A stretch of 64,000 nucleotides of DNA. Source: Pseudomonas rhizoryzae. GTDB taxonomy: Bacteria > Pseudomonadota > Gammaproteobacteria > Pseudomonadales > Pseudomonadaceae. Numbering within the stretch: position 1 is the first letter of the stretch; the number at the start of each line of letters is the position of its first letter. The notes under the pieces are model-generated. The model saw only the letters and a list, made by a program, of their open reading frames with translations, did not search any database and was not told where the DNA came from. This document shows positions 19,091-26,153 of the stretch, one piece after another. The stretch covers positions 186,001 to 250,000 of the forward strand of contig NZ_SULM01000002.1 in assembly GCF_005250615.1 (NCBI RefSeq), given 5' to 3'. A program made the position numbers and the translations under genes.

Positions 19091-19214
19091 GCTTGTTCTC
19101 CTGCCGCATACCTGAGGCCGCGGCGATACTTGTTATTGTGAGAGCCCACTACGGAGCCATATTACTATCGGCGCCTCGACGCGACAGCGAAATTCGCAGA
19201 ACTACCCAAGCCCC

Positions 19215-19235
19215 ACTACGTAGTTCTACGTAGAA
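19215..19235. promoter_or_regulatory. Twin TACGTA palindromes, candidate response-regulator site
   Basis: ACTACGTAGT (19215-19224) and TTCTACGTAGAA (19224-19235) are perfect palindromes whose TACGTA cores lie exactly 10 bp apart, one helical turn. A degenerate third copy, ACTACGGAG, lies near 19148. They are in the 164-bp region between the divergent cstA and kinase genes, a natural place for binding of the NarL-type regulator encoded at 20625. Binding is inferred. Confidence 0.5.
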
Positions 19236-19254
19236 GCCCCTCAGGCGAGTCCCG

Positions 19255-20628
19255 ATGCAACTCAAATACAAGATGGTCGCCCTCGGTATCCTGCCCCTGC
19301 TGCTGGCGGTGGCGGCGGTCTGCCTGGTAGTGCTGGAACAGAGCCAGCGCCTCGGCGAGCAGCAGGCGCGCCTGCTGGAGCACAGCATTCTCAGCAGCAA
19401 GAAGGCGGAGCTGCGCAACTACGTGGAGATGGGCGTCAGCGCCATCCAACCGCTCTATGGCAGCGGGCGCAACGATGAGGAGACCAAGGCCAAGGTCCTG
19501 GCACTGCTGGCCAGCCTGAACTTCGGCAGCGACGGCTATTTCTTCGTCTACGACCAGCACGGGCGCAACCTCATGCATCCGCGTCAGCCGGAGCTGGTTG
19601 GCCAGGATCTCTGGCAGCTCACCGACGGCAATGGCCTGCTGGTGATCCAGGCGCTGCTGCGCAGTGCCAGCCAGGGCGATGGCTTCCAGCGCTATGGCTG
19701 GCAGAAGCCGTCCAGCGGGCAGATGGCGGAAAAGCTGGCCTATGTGACCCAGCTGCAGCGTTGGGGCTGGGTGCTCGGTACCGGTCTCTACCTGGACGAC
19801 GTGGATGCCGCCCTCGCCCAGGTACGTCACGACGTGGCGGCGGGCATTCGCACCACTCTGCTGGCCAGCGCCGGGGTGGCCTTGGTGGCGGTGCTACTGG
19901 TGTTCGCCGGTGGACTGACGCTCAACGTCAGCGAACATCGCCTGGCCGATCGCAAGCTCAAGCAACTGACCCAGAGACTCATCACCTCCCAGGAGGAGGA
20001 ACGCTCGCGCCTGTCGCGGGAGTTGCACGACGGCATCAGCCAGTTGCTGGTCTCCATCAAGTTCCAGTTCGAACTGGCCAGCCGCGAAGTGGGCACGGGC
20101 AAGGCCAGCGCGGGCGAGACGTTGCGCGAGGGCACCCAGCGACTGGCCGCGGCCATCGGCGAAATCCGCCGCATCTCCCACGATCTGCATCCCTCGCTGC
20201 TGGATACCCTCGGCCTGCCCGCTGCCCTCGGTCAGTTGGTCGAGGAATTCCGTCAACGCAGCGGGCTGACGGTGGACTACCGGCAGCGCCTGGAGGGCAG
20301 CCCGCCCGGTGGCGACCTGGACGTCGCCCTGTTCCGCATCGTGCAAGAAGCCCTGACCAACATCGAACGCCACGCCGCGGCCCGGCACGTCATCCTCGAT
20401 CTGCAGCGCCGTGGCCGCTGGATCTGCCTGACCGTGCACGATGACGGTCGCGGCTTCGACACCAGCCAGGTGGACCACCTCAATGGCGGCATCGGCCTGC
20501 GTAACATCCGCGAGCGGGTGGAATTGTTCGGTGGGCGCTGCGCCATCCAGTCGGGACCCGGCGGCACGACCCTGGACGTGGTTCTGCTACGCTCCGACCT
20601 CCCCGCCGACGAAGAGAGTCCGACATGA
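19255..20628 (+). CDS. Cache-domain sensor histidine kinase (NarL-type)
   Basis: A 457-residue membrane kinase. TM1 (8-28) and TM2 (203-223) flank a periplasmic single-Cache domain (about 45-185, with GSDGYFFVYDQHGRNLMHP and GWVLGTGLYLDDVD). The cytoplasmic part has a HisKA_3 dimerisation region with the phospho-acceptor His258 in RLSRELHDGISQLL, then a HATPase with IVQEALTNIERHA, DDGRGFD and GIGLRNIRERV. Cache domains of this type usually bind small carboxylates. The gene is divergent from cstA and overlaps its response regulator by 4 bp (ATGA), so a role in sensing pyruvate or a similar acid and switching on cstA is likely but unproven. Confidence 0.9.
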   Translation: MQLKYKMVALGILPLLLAVAAVCLVVLEQSQRLGEQQARLLEHSILSSKKAELRNYVEMGVSAIQPLYGSGRNDEETKAKVLALLASLNFGSDGYFFVYDQHGRNLMHPRQPELVGQDLWQLTDGNGLLVIQALLRSASQGDGFQRYGWQKPSSGQMAEKLAYVTQLQRWGWVLGTGLYLDDVDAALAQVRHDVAAGIRTTLLASAGVALVAVLLVFAGGLTLNVSEHRLADRKLKQLTQRLITSQEEERSRLSRELHDGISQLLVSIKFQFELASREVGTGKASAGETLREGTQRLAAAIGEIRRISHDLHPSLLDTLGLPAALGQLVEEFRQRSGLTVDYRQRLEGSPPGGDLDVALFRIVQEALTNIERHAAARHVILDLQRRGRWICLTVHDDGRGFDTSQVDHLNGGIGLRNIRERVELFGGRCAIQSGPGGTTLDVVLLRSDLPADEESPT

Positions 20629-21248
20629 CGCCGATCCGCATCGTCCTGGTCGATGACCATGCGCTGGTCCGCGCCGGGGTCCGGGCATTGCTCGGCACCA
20701 TCGAGCGCTTCGCCGTGGTGGGTGAAGCCAGCAGTGGCGAGGAGGCCCTCGACCTGCTGGAGCGCCTGGATCCGGACATTCTGCTGGTCGACATCGGCCT
20801 CAAGGACATGAACGGCCTGGAGTTGACCGCCCAGATCGCCGAGCGAGCGCCCCGCGCCCGGGTGCTGATCCTAAGCATGTATGACAATCGCGAATACGTG
20901 AGTACCTCGCTACGCGTCGGTGCGGCCGGCTACGTGCTCAAGGACGCTCCCTCCGAAGAGATCATCGCCGCGGTCGAGGCGCTGGCCGTGGGTGGACGTT
21001 TCTACAGCGACTCCATCGCCGCCCGCCTGGGCGAAGGGGCCGCCAGCGAACACGAACTCACGCCACGCGAGCGCCAGGTGCTGGTGCTGATGGCCCAGGG
21101 CTTCAACAACAAGGCCATGGCCCAGCGCCTGCAGCTCAGCGTGCGCACGGTGGAAACCCATCGCCTGAGCATCCGGCGCAAGCTGGATATCCAGAAGCCG
21201 GCCGATCTGGTCCGCCATGCCCGCCAATACGGCTGGCGCGCGGAGTAG
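20625..21248 (+). CDS. NarL/FixJ-family response regulator
   Basis: A 207-residue regulator. The receiver domain (1-120) has the acidic pair D10/D11, phospho-acceptor D56 (LLVDIGLKDMNG) and switch Lys in YVLKDAPSEE. The C-terminal LuxR-type HTH (about 143-205) reads LTPRERQVLVLMAQGFNNKA followed by VRTVETHRLSIRRKL. It is co-translated with the upstream kinase and is the obvious candidate to bind the twin palindromes in front of cstA. Confidence 0.92.
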   Translation: MTPIRIVLVDDHALVRAGVRALLGTIERFAVVGEASSGEEALDLLERLDPDILLVDIGLKDMNGLELTAQIAERAPRARVLILSMYDNREYVSTSLRVGAAGYVLKDAPSEEIIAAVEALAVGGRFYSDSIAARLGEGAASEHELTPRERQVLVLMAQGFNNKAMAQRLQLSVRTVETHRLSIRRKLDIQKPADLVRHARQYGWRAE

Positions 21249-21408
21249 ACGGACAACGTACGACAATGGCCGCTACTCGCATCCAGACGACCGGCGAGCC
21301 GTCTCGCTATGGCTCCACCGGGCGCGGCCCGCTACCCTCGTACCCGAAGTCGATAACGGGACGACCACGGTCGTCTACAGTGATCAGGAAACCTCAGGAA
21401 GTCAGCGC

Positions 21409-21774
21409 ATGAACGACACCAACGAGCGTCGCCGCTTTACCCGCTTCAGCTTCGATGCCCCTGCACAGTTGCACCAGGGTGAGCGCCAGTGGGCGGTATC
21501 CGTGGACGACATCTCGCTCAAGGGCGTACTGCTGAGCCGACCCGCGGAGTGGGAGCCCCAAGCGAGCGCGGCTTATCACCTGAAGATCCTGCTGAACGAC
21601 GAGACCCAGGTGACCATGGAGGTGGAACTGGTCCGGGAAACGTCGGCGCAACTGGCCTTCGCCTGCCGGCAGATCGATCTGGATTCCATCAGTCACCTGC
21701 GGCGCCTGGTAGAGCTGAACCTCGGCGACGAGACGCTGCTGGAGCGCGAGTTGGCGGCGCTGGGAGCGCGCTAA
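21409..21774 (+). CDS. mapZ: MapZ-like PilZ-domain c-di-GMP receptor
   Basis: A 121-residue single-domain PilZ protein. The c-di-GMP binding residues are present: the RRRFTR stretch (RxxxR) at the N-terminus and DISLKG (D/NxSxxG). The C-terminal tail IDLDSISHLRRLVELNLGD is, from memory, essentially that of P. aeruginosa MapZ (PA4608), which inhibits the chemotaxis methyltransferase CheR1 when c-di-GMP is bound and so alters motility. The ATG at 21409 was chosen because the PilZ signature starts seven residues later; the open frame upstream to 21217 overlaps the previous gene. radA follows nearby, as in P. aeruginosa, but copB and repeats have come between. Confidence 0.88.
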   Translation: MNDTNERRRFTRFSFDAPAQLHQGERQWAVSVDDISLKGVLLSRPAEWEPQASAAYHLKILLNDETQVTMEVELVRETSAQLAFACRQIDLDSISHLRRLVELNLGDETLLERELAALGAR

Positions 21775-21785
21775 GCAGGACATGG

Positions 21786-21879
21786 GTGGTTGGATTGAGC
21801 GAAAGCGAAGCCCAACGGTGCCCAGGCTTCAACGCTGCCTGTTGGGCTTCGACGATGGAGCCTTCTCAACCCAACCTAC
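21786..21879 (-). repeat. GTAGGTTGGG hairpin repeat, copy C
   Basis: A 94-bp copy with the arms in the opposite order to copies A and B: the left arm has TTGAGCGAAAGCGAAGCCCAAC and the right arm has GTTGGGCTTCGACGATGGAG then CAACCCAACCTAC. It starts 12 bp after the mapZ stop and may serve as its terminator. The outermost left bases (GTGGTTGGA) have drifted from the consensus. Confidence 0.85.
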
Positions 21880-21896
21880 ACCCGGGGCCGGCACCC

Positions 21897-21991
21897 GTAG
21901 GTTGGGTTGAGCGTTAGCGAAGCCCAACGGTGCCCAGGTTTCAACGCTGCCTGTTGGGCTTCGACGATGGAGCCGTCTCAACCCAACCTAC
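21897..21991 (-). repeat. GTAGGTTGGG hairpin repeat, copy D
   Basis: The best-preserved copy: GTAGGTTGGGTTGAGCG at the left end and CAACCCAACCTAC at the right, both outer and inner inverted blocks intact. It is 17 bp after copy C in the same orientation, and its middle (GGTGCCCAGG.TTCAACGCTGCC) is almost identical to that of copy C, suggesting recent tandem duplication. Confidence 0.87.
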
Positions 21992-22004
21992 GGTCATCGT
22001 AATT

Positions 22005-22037
22005 CGGGTTGAGCGCAGCGAAGCCGAAGGGTGCCTA
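22005..22037 (-). repeat. Partial GTAGGTTGGG repeat, copy E
   Basis: A truncated left arm (GGGTTGAGCGCAGCGAAGCC then GAAGGGTGCC) without its partner arm, lying 13 bp after copy D and ending about 5 bp before the copB stop codon. It shows the array has been eroding or recombining. Confidence 0.6.
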
Positions 22038-22041
22038 GACA

Positions 22042-22752
22042 CTAGAACTCCAGATGCAGACCCACCACCAGGCGGGCATCGTGGGTATCTTCGCCCTCTT
22101 CCCGCGCCATGGCCGCGGTGTTGCCGTGGGTAGCGTTCCAGGAGACGCCGACGTAGGGCGCGACCTCGGGGATCACCTGGTATCTCAGCCGGAGCCCGGC
22201 TTCGCTGTCGGCGAAACCCGCGCCCTGCCCGCGGGCTTCGTCGTTGCGGCCATAGAAGTTCAGTTCGGTATGGGGCTGGAGGATCAGCCGCTGGGTCAAC
22301 ACCCAGTCGTATTCGGCCTCCAGGCGTAGCGCCGTCTGGTTGTTCTCGCCGAAGAAGGCGGTGATCTCTATGTCGAGATCCTCGGGGTCGTGCTCCTGGA
22401 TACCCAGGGCGGCCCAGGTCTGCGGTGAGCCGGGCTTGAAGTCCTGGCGGATGCCGGCGACGCTGCCCCAGCCCTTGGTCAGCGCGTGTCCCCAGAGTGC
22501 CTGCACCTCGGCCTGTTCGGTATGGCCGTTGCTGCGTTCACCCTGGCTGCGAAAATCCAGGCGGTTGGCGCCCCCGCCGAAGGCCCAGCCTTCCAGGTCC
22601 CAGTTGAAGACGCTGCCCTCGTCGGCGTGCTGCCATTCGAGCTGATCCACTTCCAGACTGGCCGGGGCGGAGCCACTGGGATCGGCGGCCTGGACCAGGG
22701 CACTGGTAGCAAGGCCAGCAAAGAGCAGGGAAAGCGGGAGCAGACGAGGCAT
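22042..22752 (-). CDS. copB: CopB-family copper resistance outer-membrane protein
   Basis: A 236-residue protein with a cleavable signal peptide (VQA at about 22, before ADPSGS). The body is the CopB/PcoB beta-barrel domain: [25 protein letters not shown], then alternating amphipathic strands ([14 protein letters not shown], [38 protein letters not shown]), ending in HLEF with the C-terminal Phe needed for outer-membrane assembly. Usual CopB has a long Met/His-rich copper-binding N-terminal region; that is missing here, and there is no copA or copRS beside it. It may therefore be a reduced or diverged form whose copper role is uncertain. Confidence 0.82.
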   Translation of the reverse strand: MPRLLPLSLLFAGLATSALVQAADPSGSAPASLEVDQLEWQHADEGSVFNWDLEGWAFGGGANRLDFRSQGERSNGHTEQAEVQALWGHALTKGWGSVAGIRQDFKPGSPQTWAALGIQEHDPEDLDIEITAFFGENNQTALRLEAEYDWVLTQRLILQPHTELNFYGRNDEARGQGAGFADSEAGLRLRYQVIPEVAPYVGVSWNATHGNTAAMAREEGEDTHDARLVVGLHLEF

Positions 22753-22838
22753 GGCGGATATCCAGGGTCATGGAAGCGCCTGATAGACCACCCTGCCCCG
22801 CCTGGAGTTTTAAAAAATATTACAAATGCCAAGCCAGG

Positions 22839-24200
22839 CTATTCGAACAGCGCATCCAGCGCCTGCTCCAGGCGGGTCACCGCCACTACCTGCAAGCCGG
22901 GCGGCGGGTCCTTGGGCGCATTGCCCTTGGGCACGATGGCGCGCTTGAAACCGTGTTTGGCGGCTTCCTTCAAGCGCTCCTGGCCACTGGGCACCGGGCG
23001 GATCTCGCCGGATAGGCCGATCTCACCGAACACCAGCAGGTCGTGCGGCAGGGCACGATCCCTCAGGCTGGAGATCACCGCGGACATCAATGCCAGGTCG
23101 ACCGCCGTTTCCAGCACCTTGACCCCGCCGACCACGTTGATGAAGACGTCCTGATCGTAGGTGGGGATGCTGCCATGGCGGTGCAGCACCGCCAGCAGCA
23201 TGGCCAGGCGATTCTGGTCCAGGCCCACGGTGACCCGCCGCGGATTGGCCAGGTGACTGGTGTCGACCAGCGCCTGCACCTCGACCAGCATGGGCCGCGA
23301 GCCCTCCCAGGTGGCCATGACCACGCTGCCGGCCACGGCTTCCTGGGCGCGGTTGAGGAAGATCGCGGACGGGTTGGAGACCTCCTTGAGGCCCTTGTCG
23401 GTCATGCCGAACACGCCCAGCTCGTTGACCGCGCCGAAGCGGTTCTTCACCGCCCGCAGCATGCGCAGGCGACCGTCGGATTCGCCCTCGAAATAGAGCA
23501 CGGTATCGACCATGTGCTCCAGCACCCGCGGTCCCGCCAGGGCGCCTTCCTTGGTGACGTGGCCGACCAGGAAGATGGCGGTGCCGGTCTGCTTGGCGAA
23601 GCGCACCAGCAGCGCCGCGCTCTCGCGCACCTGGGCCACGCCACCGGGGGCGGACTGCAGCTGCTCGGTGAAGATGGTCTGGATGGAGTCGATCACCATG
23701 ACCCGCGGCTTTTCCTGGCGTGCGGTGGCGACGATGGTCTCGATGCAGGTCTCGGTCATCACCTTGAGCTTGTCTTCCGGCAGACCCAGGCGGCGAGCGC
23801 GCATGGCCACCTGCTGCTGGGATTCTTCGCCGGTGACATAGAGCGCCGGCATGCGCGCGGCGAGATGGCAAAGGGTCTGCAAGAGGATGGTGGACTTACC
23901 GATGCCGGGATCGCCACCGATCAGCACCACGGAGCCGTCCACGAGGCCACCGCCAAGCACGCGGTCCAACTCGGTGGAATCGGTGGTGAAGCGTGGGGTT
24001 TCCTCGACGCTGACCTCGGCCAGGGTCTTGATCGTCGCCTGCTGACCGGCCCAACCGGCCCGCCCGGAGGGCACGGCAGAGGTCTCGACCACCGTCTCCA
24101 CCAGGGTATTCCAGGCGCCGCATTCGCCGCACTGGCCTGCCCACTTGGGAAAGGTGGCGCCGCATTCGGTGCAGCCGTAGAGACGCTTGGCCTTGGCCAT
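22839..24200 (-). CDS. radA: RadA/Sms DNA repair ATPase
   Basis: A 453-residue recombination protein that promotes branch migration of recombination intermediates. It has the N-terminal C4 zinc finger (C10, C13, C24, C27), Walker A GGDPGIGKST, the RadA-specific KNRFG motif, and a C-terminal Lon-like domain (DVFINVVGGVKVLETAVDLAL; FGEIGLSGEIRPV). The ATG at 24200 gives MAKAKRLYGCTECG, the family start; the 13 codons upstream in frame are ignored. In P. aeruginosa radA likewise follows mapZ. Confidence 0.97.
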   Translation of the reverse strand: MAKAKRLYGCTECGATFPKWAGQCGECGAWNTLVETVVETSAVPSGRAGWAGQQATIKTLAEVSVEETPRFTTDSTELDRVLGGGLVDGSVVLIGGDPGIGKSTILLQTLCHLAARMPALYVTGEESQQQVAMRARRLGLPEDKLKVMTETCIETIVATARQEKPRVMVIDSIQTIFTEQLQSAPGGVAQVRESAALLVRFAKQTGTAIFLVGHVTKEGALAGPRVLEHMVDTVLYFEGESDGRLRMLRAVKNRFGAVNELGVFGMTDKGLKEVSNPSAIFLNRAQEAVAGSVVMATWEGSRPMLVEVQALVDTSHLANPRRVTVGLDQNRLAMLLAVLHRHGSIPTYDQDVFINVVGGVKVLETAVDLALMSAVISSLRDRALPHDLLVFGEIGLSGEIRPVPSGQERLKEAAKHGFKRAIVPKGNAPKDPPPGLQVVAVTRLEQALDALFE

Positions 24201-24263
24201 GGCGACGTTCTCCAGTCGAAAAAGGAAGAACGCCAGCATAACACAACTGGATACATAGACAGT

Positions 24264-24296
24264 AAAAAGGCGCGATCCTCGCGGAGCGCGCCCTTG
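24264..24296 (-). terminator. Terminator of the small periplasmic protein gene
   Basis: On the minus strand AAGGG/CGCG pairs with CGCGCC and ends in TTTTT (plus-strand AAAAA at 24264-24268). The stem is GGCGCG (24269-24274) with CGCGCC (24287-24292). It follows the gene ending at 24318. Confidence 0.75.
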
Positions 24297-24317
24297 AAAT
24301 CCGAGGATTCGCTGGCT

Positions 24318-24587
24318 TTATTGGCCTTCGCCACCCGGTTGACGCAGCATGGTCAGTGCCTGGTTGGCCTGGGCGATGCAGGTTTTGTCATCGCCGGCCT
24401 TATGGGCTTCCATGGCATTCTTGCGGAAGTTGGCGATCTGCTGGGCCTGGGAGCTGCCCGGGCCGATCATGTTGGTTTTCATCTTGCTGGCGTCATCCAG
24501 TTTCTGCAGCTGGATGCTGCACAGATCCTTGGCGAACACGGGTGCAGCAGCGAACATCATCAGGGCGATCAGGGCGGTACGCTTCAT
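24318..24587 (-). CDS. Small secreted protein, function unknown
   Basis: An 89-residue protein with a clean signal peptide (MKRTALIALMMFAAAPVFA, cleavage before KDLC). The mature part is about 70 residues, helical in appearance, with two cysteines (KDLCSIQ and DKTCIAQ) that could form a disulfide. I do not recognise a named family, though similar short periplasmic proteins sit near radA and mscL in pseudomonads. It has its own terminator downstream, so it is probably monocistronic. Confidence 0.7.
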   Translation of the reverse strand: MKRTALIALMMFAAAPVFAKDLCSIQLQKLDDASKMKTNMIGPGSSQAQQIANFRKNAMEAHKAGDDKTCIAQANQALTMLRQPGGEGQ

Positions 24588-24735
24588 GGGACATCCTCGT
24601 TGAGGGGGCCAGGTAGGCCGGATTAACCTCGCTCACCCCACGAAACTGGTCTGGGGTAATCCATTGACCGCCAAGCACCGCTCGTCGTTCATCACCAAAT
24701 CTTCAAGGCCAAGCTTTTAGCCAGTGCCTCTAGCA

Positions 24736-24945
24736 TCAGTGTTTTAGCATCGAGATCTCCGTAGCGCTGTTCCGCAGCCAGCTCGGCAGTGCCCGTTGCC
24801 AGCGCTCCTGCTCCAGGCGGTGCTGGCAGGCCAGCAGGCGGCTGTATTCCGCGAATTCCCGGTGCACTCGGCGGCGTTGCTCTTCCACGGCCGCTTCGGT
24901 GATCCATAGGTGCCACTGTTGGTACATCGCCTCTTCGTCTGTCAT
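24736..24945 (-). CDS. Small hypothetical protein
   Basis: A 69-residue protein, rich in Glu, Arg, Gln and Trp, predicted helical (EEQRRRVHREFAEYSRLLACQHRLEQERW). The ATG at 24945 is preceded by AGGAG at a good distance; the open frame extends further to 24996 but without a ribosome site. No membrane segment, signal or known domain. It lies alone between the secreted-protein gene and the YdcH-like gene, all on the minus strand. Confidence 0.55.
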   Translation of the reverse strand: MTDEEAMYQQWHLWITEAAVEEQRRRVHREFAEYSRLLACQHRLEQERWQRALPSWLRNSATEISMLKH

Positions 24946-25003
24946 CGACTCCTCTCCTGAAGGAGCCATCATGGCAACGCCGAAGGCCCTTGCCAATCGC
25001 GAT

Positions 25004-25032
25004 AAGCAAAGCCCGACGGCAAGCGCCGGGCT
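25004..25032 (-). terminator. Terminator after the YdcH-like gene
   Basis: On the minus strand, AGCCCG pairs with CGGGCT (plus-strand 25010-25015 and 25027-25032) and is followed by TTTGCTT. It begins 8 bp beyond the gene's stop codon. Confidence 0.6.
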
Positions 25033-25039
25033 CAGGTTT

Positions 25040-25279
25040 CTAGGCTGGGTATTTCAGCTGCTGGGCGATCTTGTCCTTGAGCAGTACCCGCTCGCGTCGT
25101 AGCCGTCCCAGTTCTTCGTCGCCGCTGGATTCCTCCACCGCCTCCAGGTCGAGGATCTGCTGGTCGAGCTCCTGGTAATCCTCGAGTAGCTTGGCGAACG
25201 CCGGATCGGACTGCGGACGGCTATCGAGCTGCTCGGCATATTCGGGAAAGTCTTTGTGCAGGTCGTGTTTGGCAACCAT
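25040..25279 (-). CDS. YdcH-family (DUF465) small protein
   Basis: A 79-residue cytoplasmic protein. The pattern HDLHKDFPEYAEQLDSRPQSDPAFAKLLEDY, a middle DQQILDLEA and the C-terminal LRRERVLLKDKIAQQLK match the DUF465/YdcH family, a short helical hairpin found in many proteobacteria with no assigned role. The ATG at 25279 was selected because the family starts MVAKHDL; the 32 codons upstream in frame are not similar. Confidence 0.85.
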   Translation of the reverse strand: MVAKHDLHKDFPEYAEQLDSRPQSDPAFAKLLEDYQELDQQILDLEAVEESSGDEELGRLRRERVLLKDKIAQQLKYPA

Positions 25280-25505
25280 CTGAGGCTCCTGGGCTCTGAA
25301 TGTTGAGGTCGCGAGGGCCACCGCCCTCGTCGTACAAGGGTGGACCCAAGCCCTTCGCCAAAGTGCGACAGCCACGACCAGCTACCGATTTCCTGGGGAT
25401 TTGCCGCTTCCGGGGAACCCAAAGACCGTTAGCAAGGTTCCAAAACCGAGCGAAGCGGTCAAAATCGGCTATCTTCTTTTCCGAAATCTTTCACAGGAGT
25501 GCAGC

Positions 25506-25955
25506 ATGAGTATTCTCGCCGAGTTCAAGAAGTTCGCCATGCGGGGCAACGTGGTTGACCTGGCGGTCGGTATCATCCTGGGTGCCGCCTTCGGCAAGAT
25601 AGTGTCGTCCTTCGTGGCCGACATCATCACGCCGCCGCTGGGTCTGCTGCTGGGGGGCGTGGACTTCTCGCAGCTGGCGATCACCCTGAGAGCGGCGGTG
25701 GGCGACAAGCCGGCGGTGGTGATGTCCTACGGCAAATTCCTGCAGACCATTTTCGACTTCGTGATCATCGCCTTCGCCATCTTCATGGCGATCAAGGTGC
25801 TCAACCGTCTGCGCCTGCATCAGGACGCCGCACCGGCCGGCCCGACCAAGGATCAGGTACTGCTGACCGAGATCCGCGATCTGCTCAAGGAGCAGAACAG
25901 CAAGGTGACCGAGGCTCCCGTGGTCAAGCAGGACCCGCCGATCAACCCGCTGTAA
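25506..25955 (+). CDS. mscL: MscL large-conductance mechanosensitive channel
   Basis: A 149-residue inner-membrane channel that opens under extreme membrane tension. The N-terminal amphipathic helix and TM1 read [20 protein letters not shown] then [20 protein letters not shown], a periplasmic loop follows, and TM2 is [20 protein letters not shown]. The C-terminal bundle includes [12 protein letters not shown]. An AGGAG site ends about 6 bp before the ATG at 25506. The stop codon is the first part of the structured repeat that fills the downstream gap. Confidence 0.97.
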   Translation: MSILAEFKKFAMRGNVVDLAVGIILGAAFGKIVSSFVADIITPPLGLLLGGVDFSQLAITLRAAVGDKPAVVMSYGKFLQTIFDFVIIAFAIFMAIKVLNRLRLHQDAAPAGPTKDQVLLTEIRDLLKEQNSKVTEAPVVKQDPPINPL

Positions 25956-26123
25956 GCCTTTCAAAGGCGGCTGCGCGTCCGCCAAACGGCGTTGAAAAGC
26001 CCTTCGGAATGCTCATTTACCAGCCGTAAACTCGAGCGCGAGTCCGATCCGCTTCCTCAGGGCTTTTCGCGGGGCCACCTAGGCCTTGTTTGGCTCTAGC
26101 TCGCGGCCTTTGAATAGGCTTAC
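25952..26123 (-). repeat. Structured dispersed repeat, copy 1
   Basis: A roughly 172-bp element filling the gap between convergent mscL and the TerC gene. It can form three nested stems: outer GTAAGCCT/TTCAAAGGC with GCCTTTGAATAGGCTTAC (25952-25968 with 26105-26123), middle GCCAAAC with GTTTGGC (25981-25987, 26088-26094), inner GAAAAGCCCT with AGGGCTTTTC (25994-26003, 26059-26068). Its reverse complement matches the element at 36671-36858 over most of the core, but the outer stem has different bases. The mscL TAA stop lies in the left arm. No transposase is near. Confidence 0.85.
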
Positions 26124-26130
26124 AGAAAGC

Positions 26131-26153
26131 ACCCGCCTCACTCGGAGGCGGGT
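26131..26153 (-). terminator. Terminator overlapping the end of the TerC/CorC gene
   Basis: A perfect 9-bp stem, ACCCGCCTC (26131-26139) with GAGGCGGGT (26145-26153), overlaps the stop codon of the minus-strand gene. On that strand it is followed by GCTTTCTG, giving a likely intrinsic terminator. Confidence 0.7.

Noticed and set aside
25952..26123. Insertion sequence or integron attC site
   Set aside because: No transposase or integrase nearby and no target duplication that I can see; inverted ends differ between copies, which is not expected for an IS or for a standard attC.
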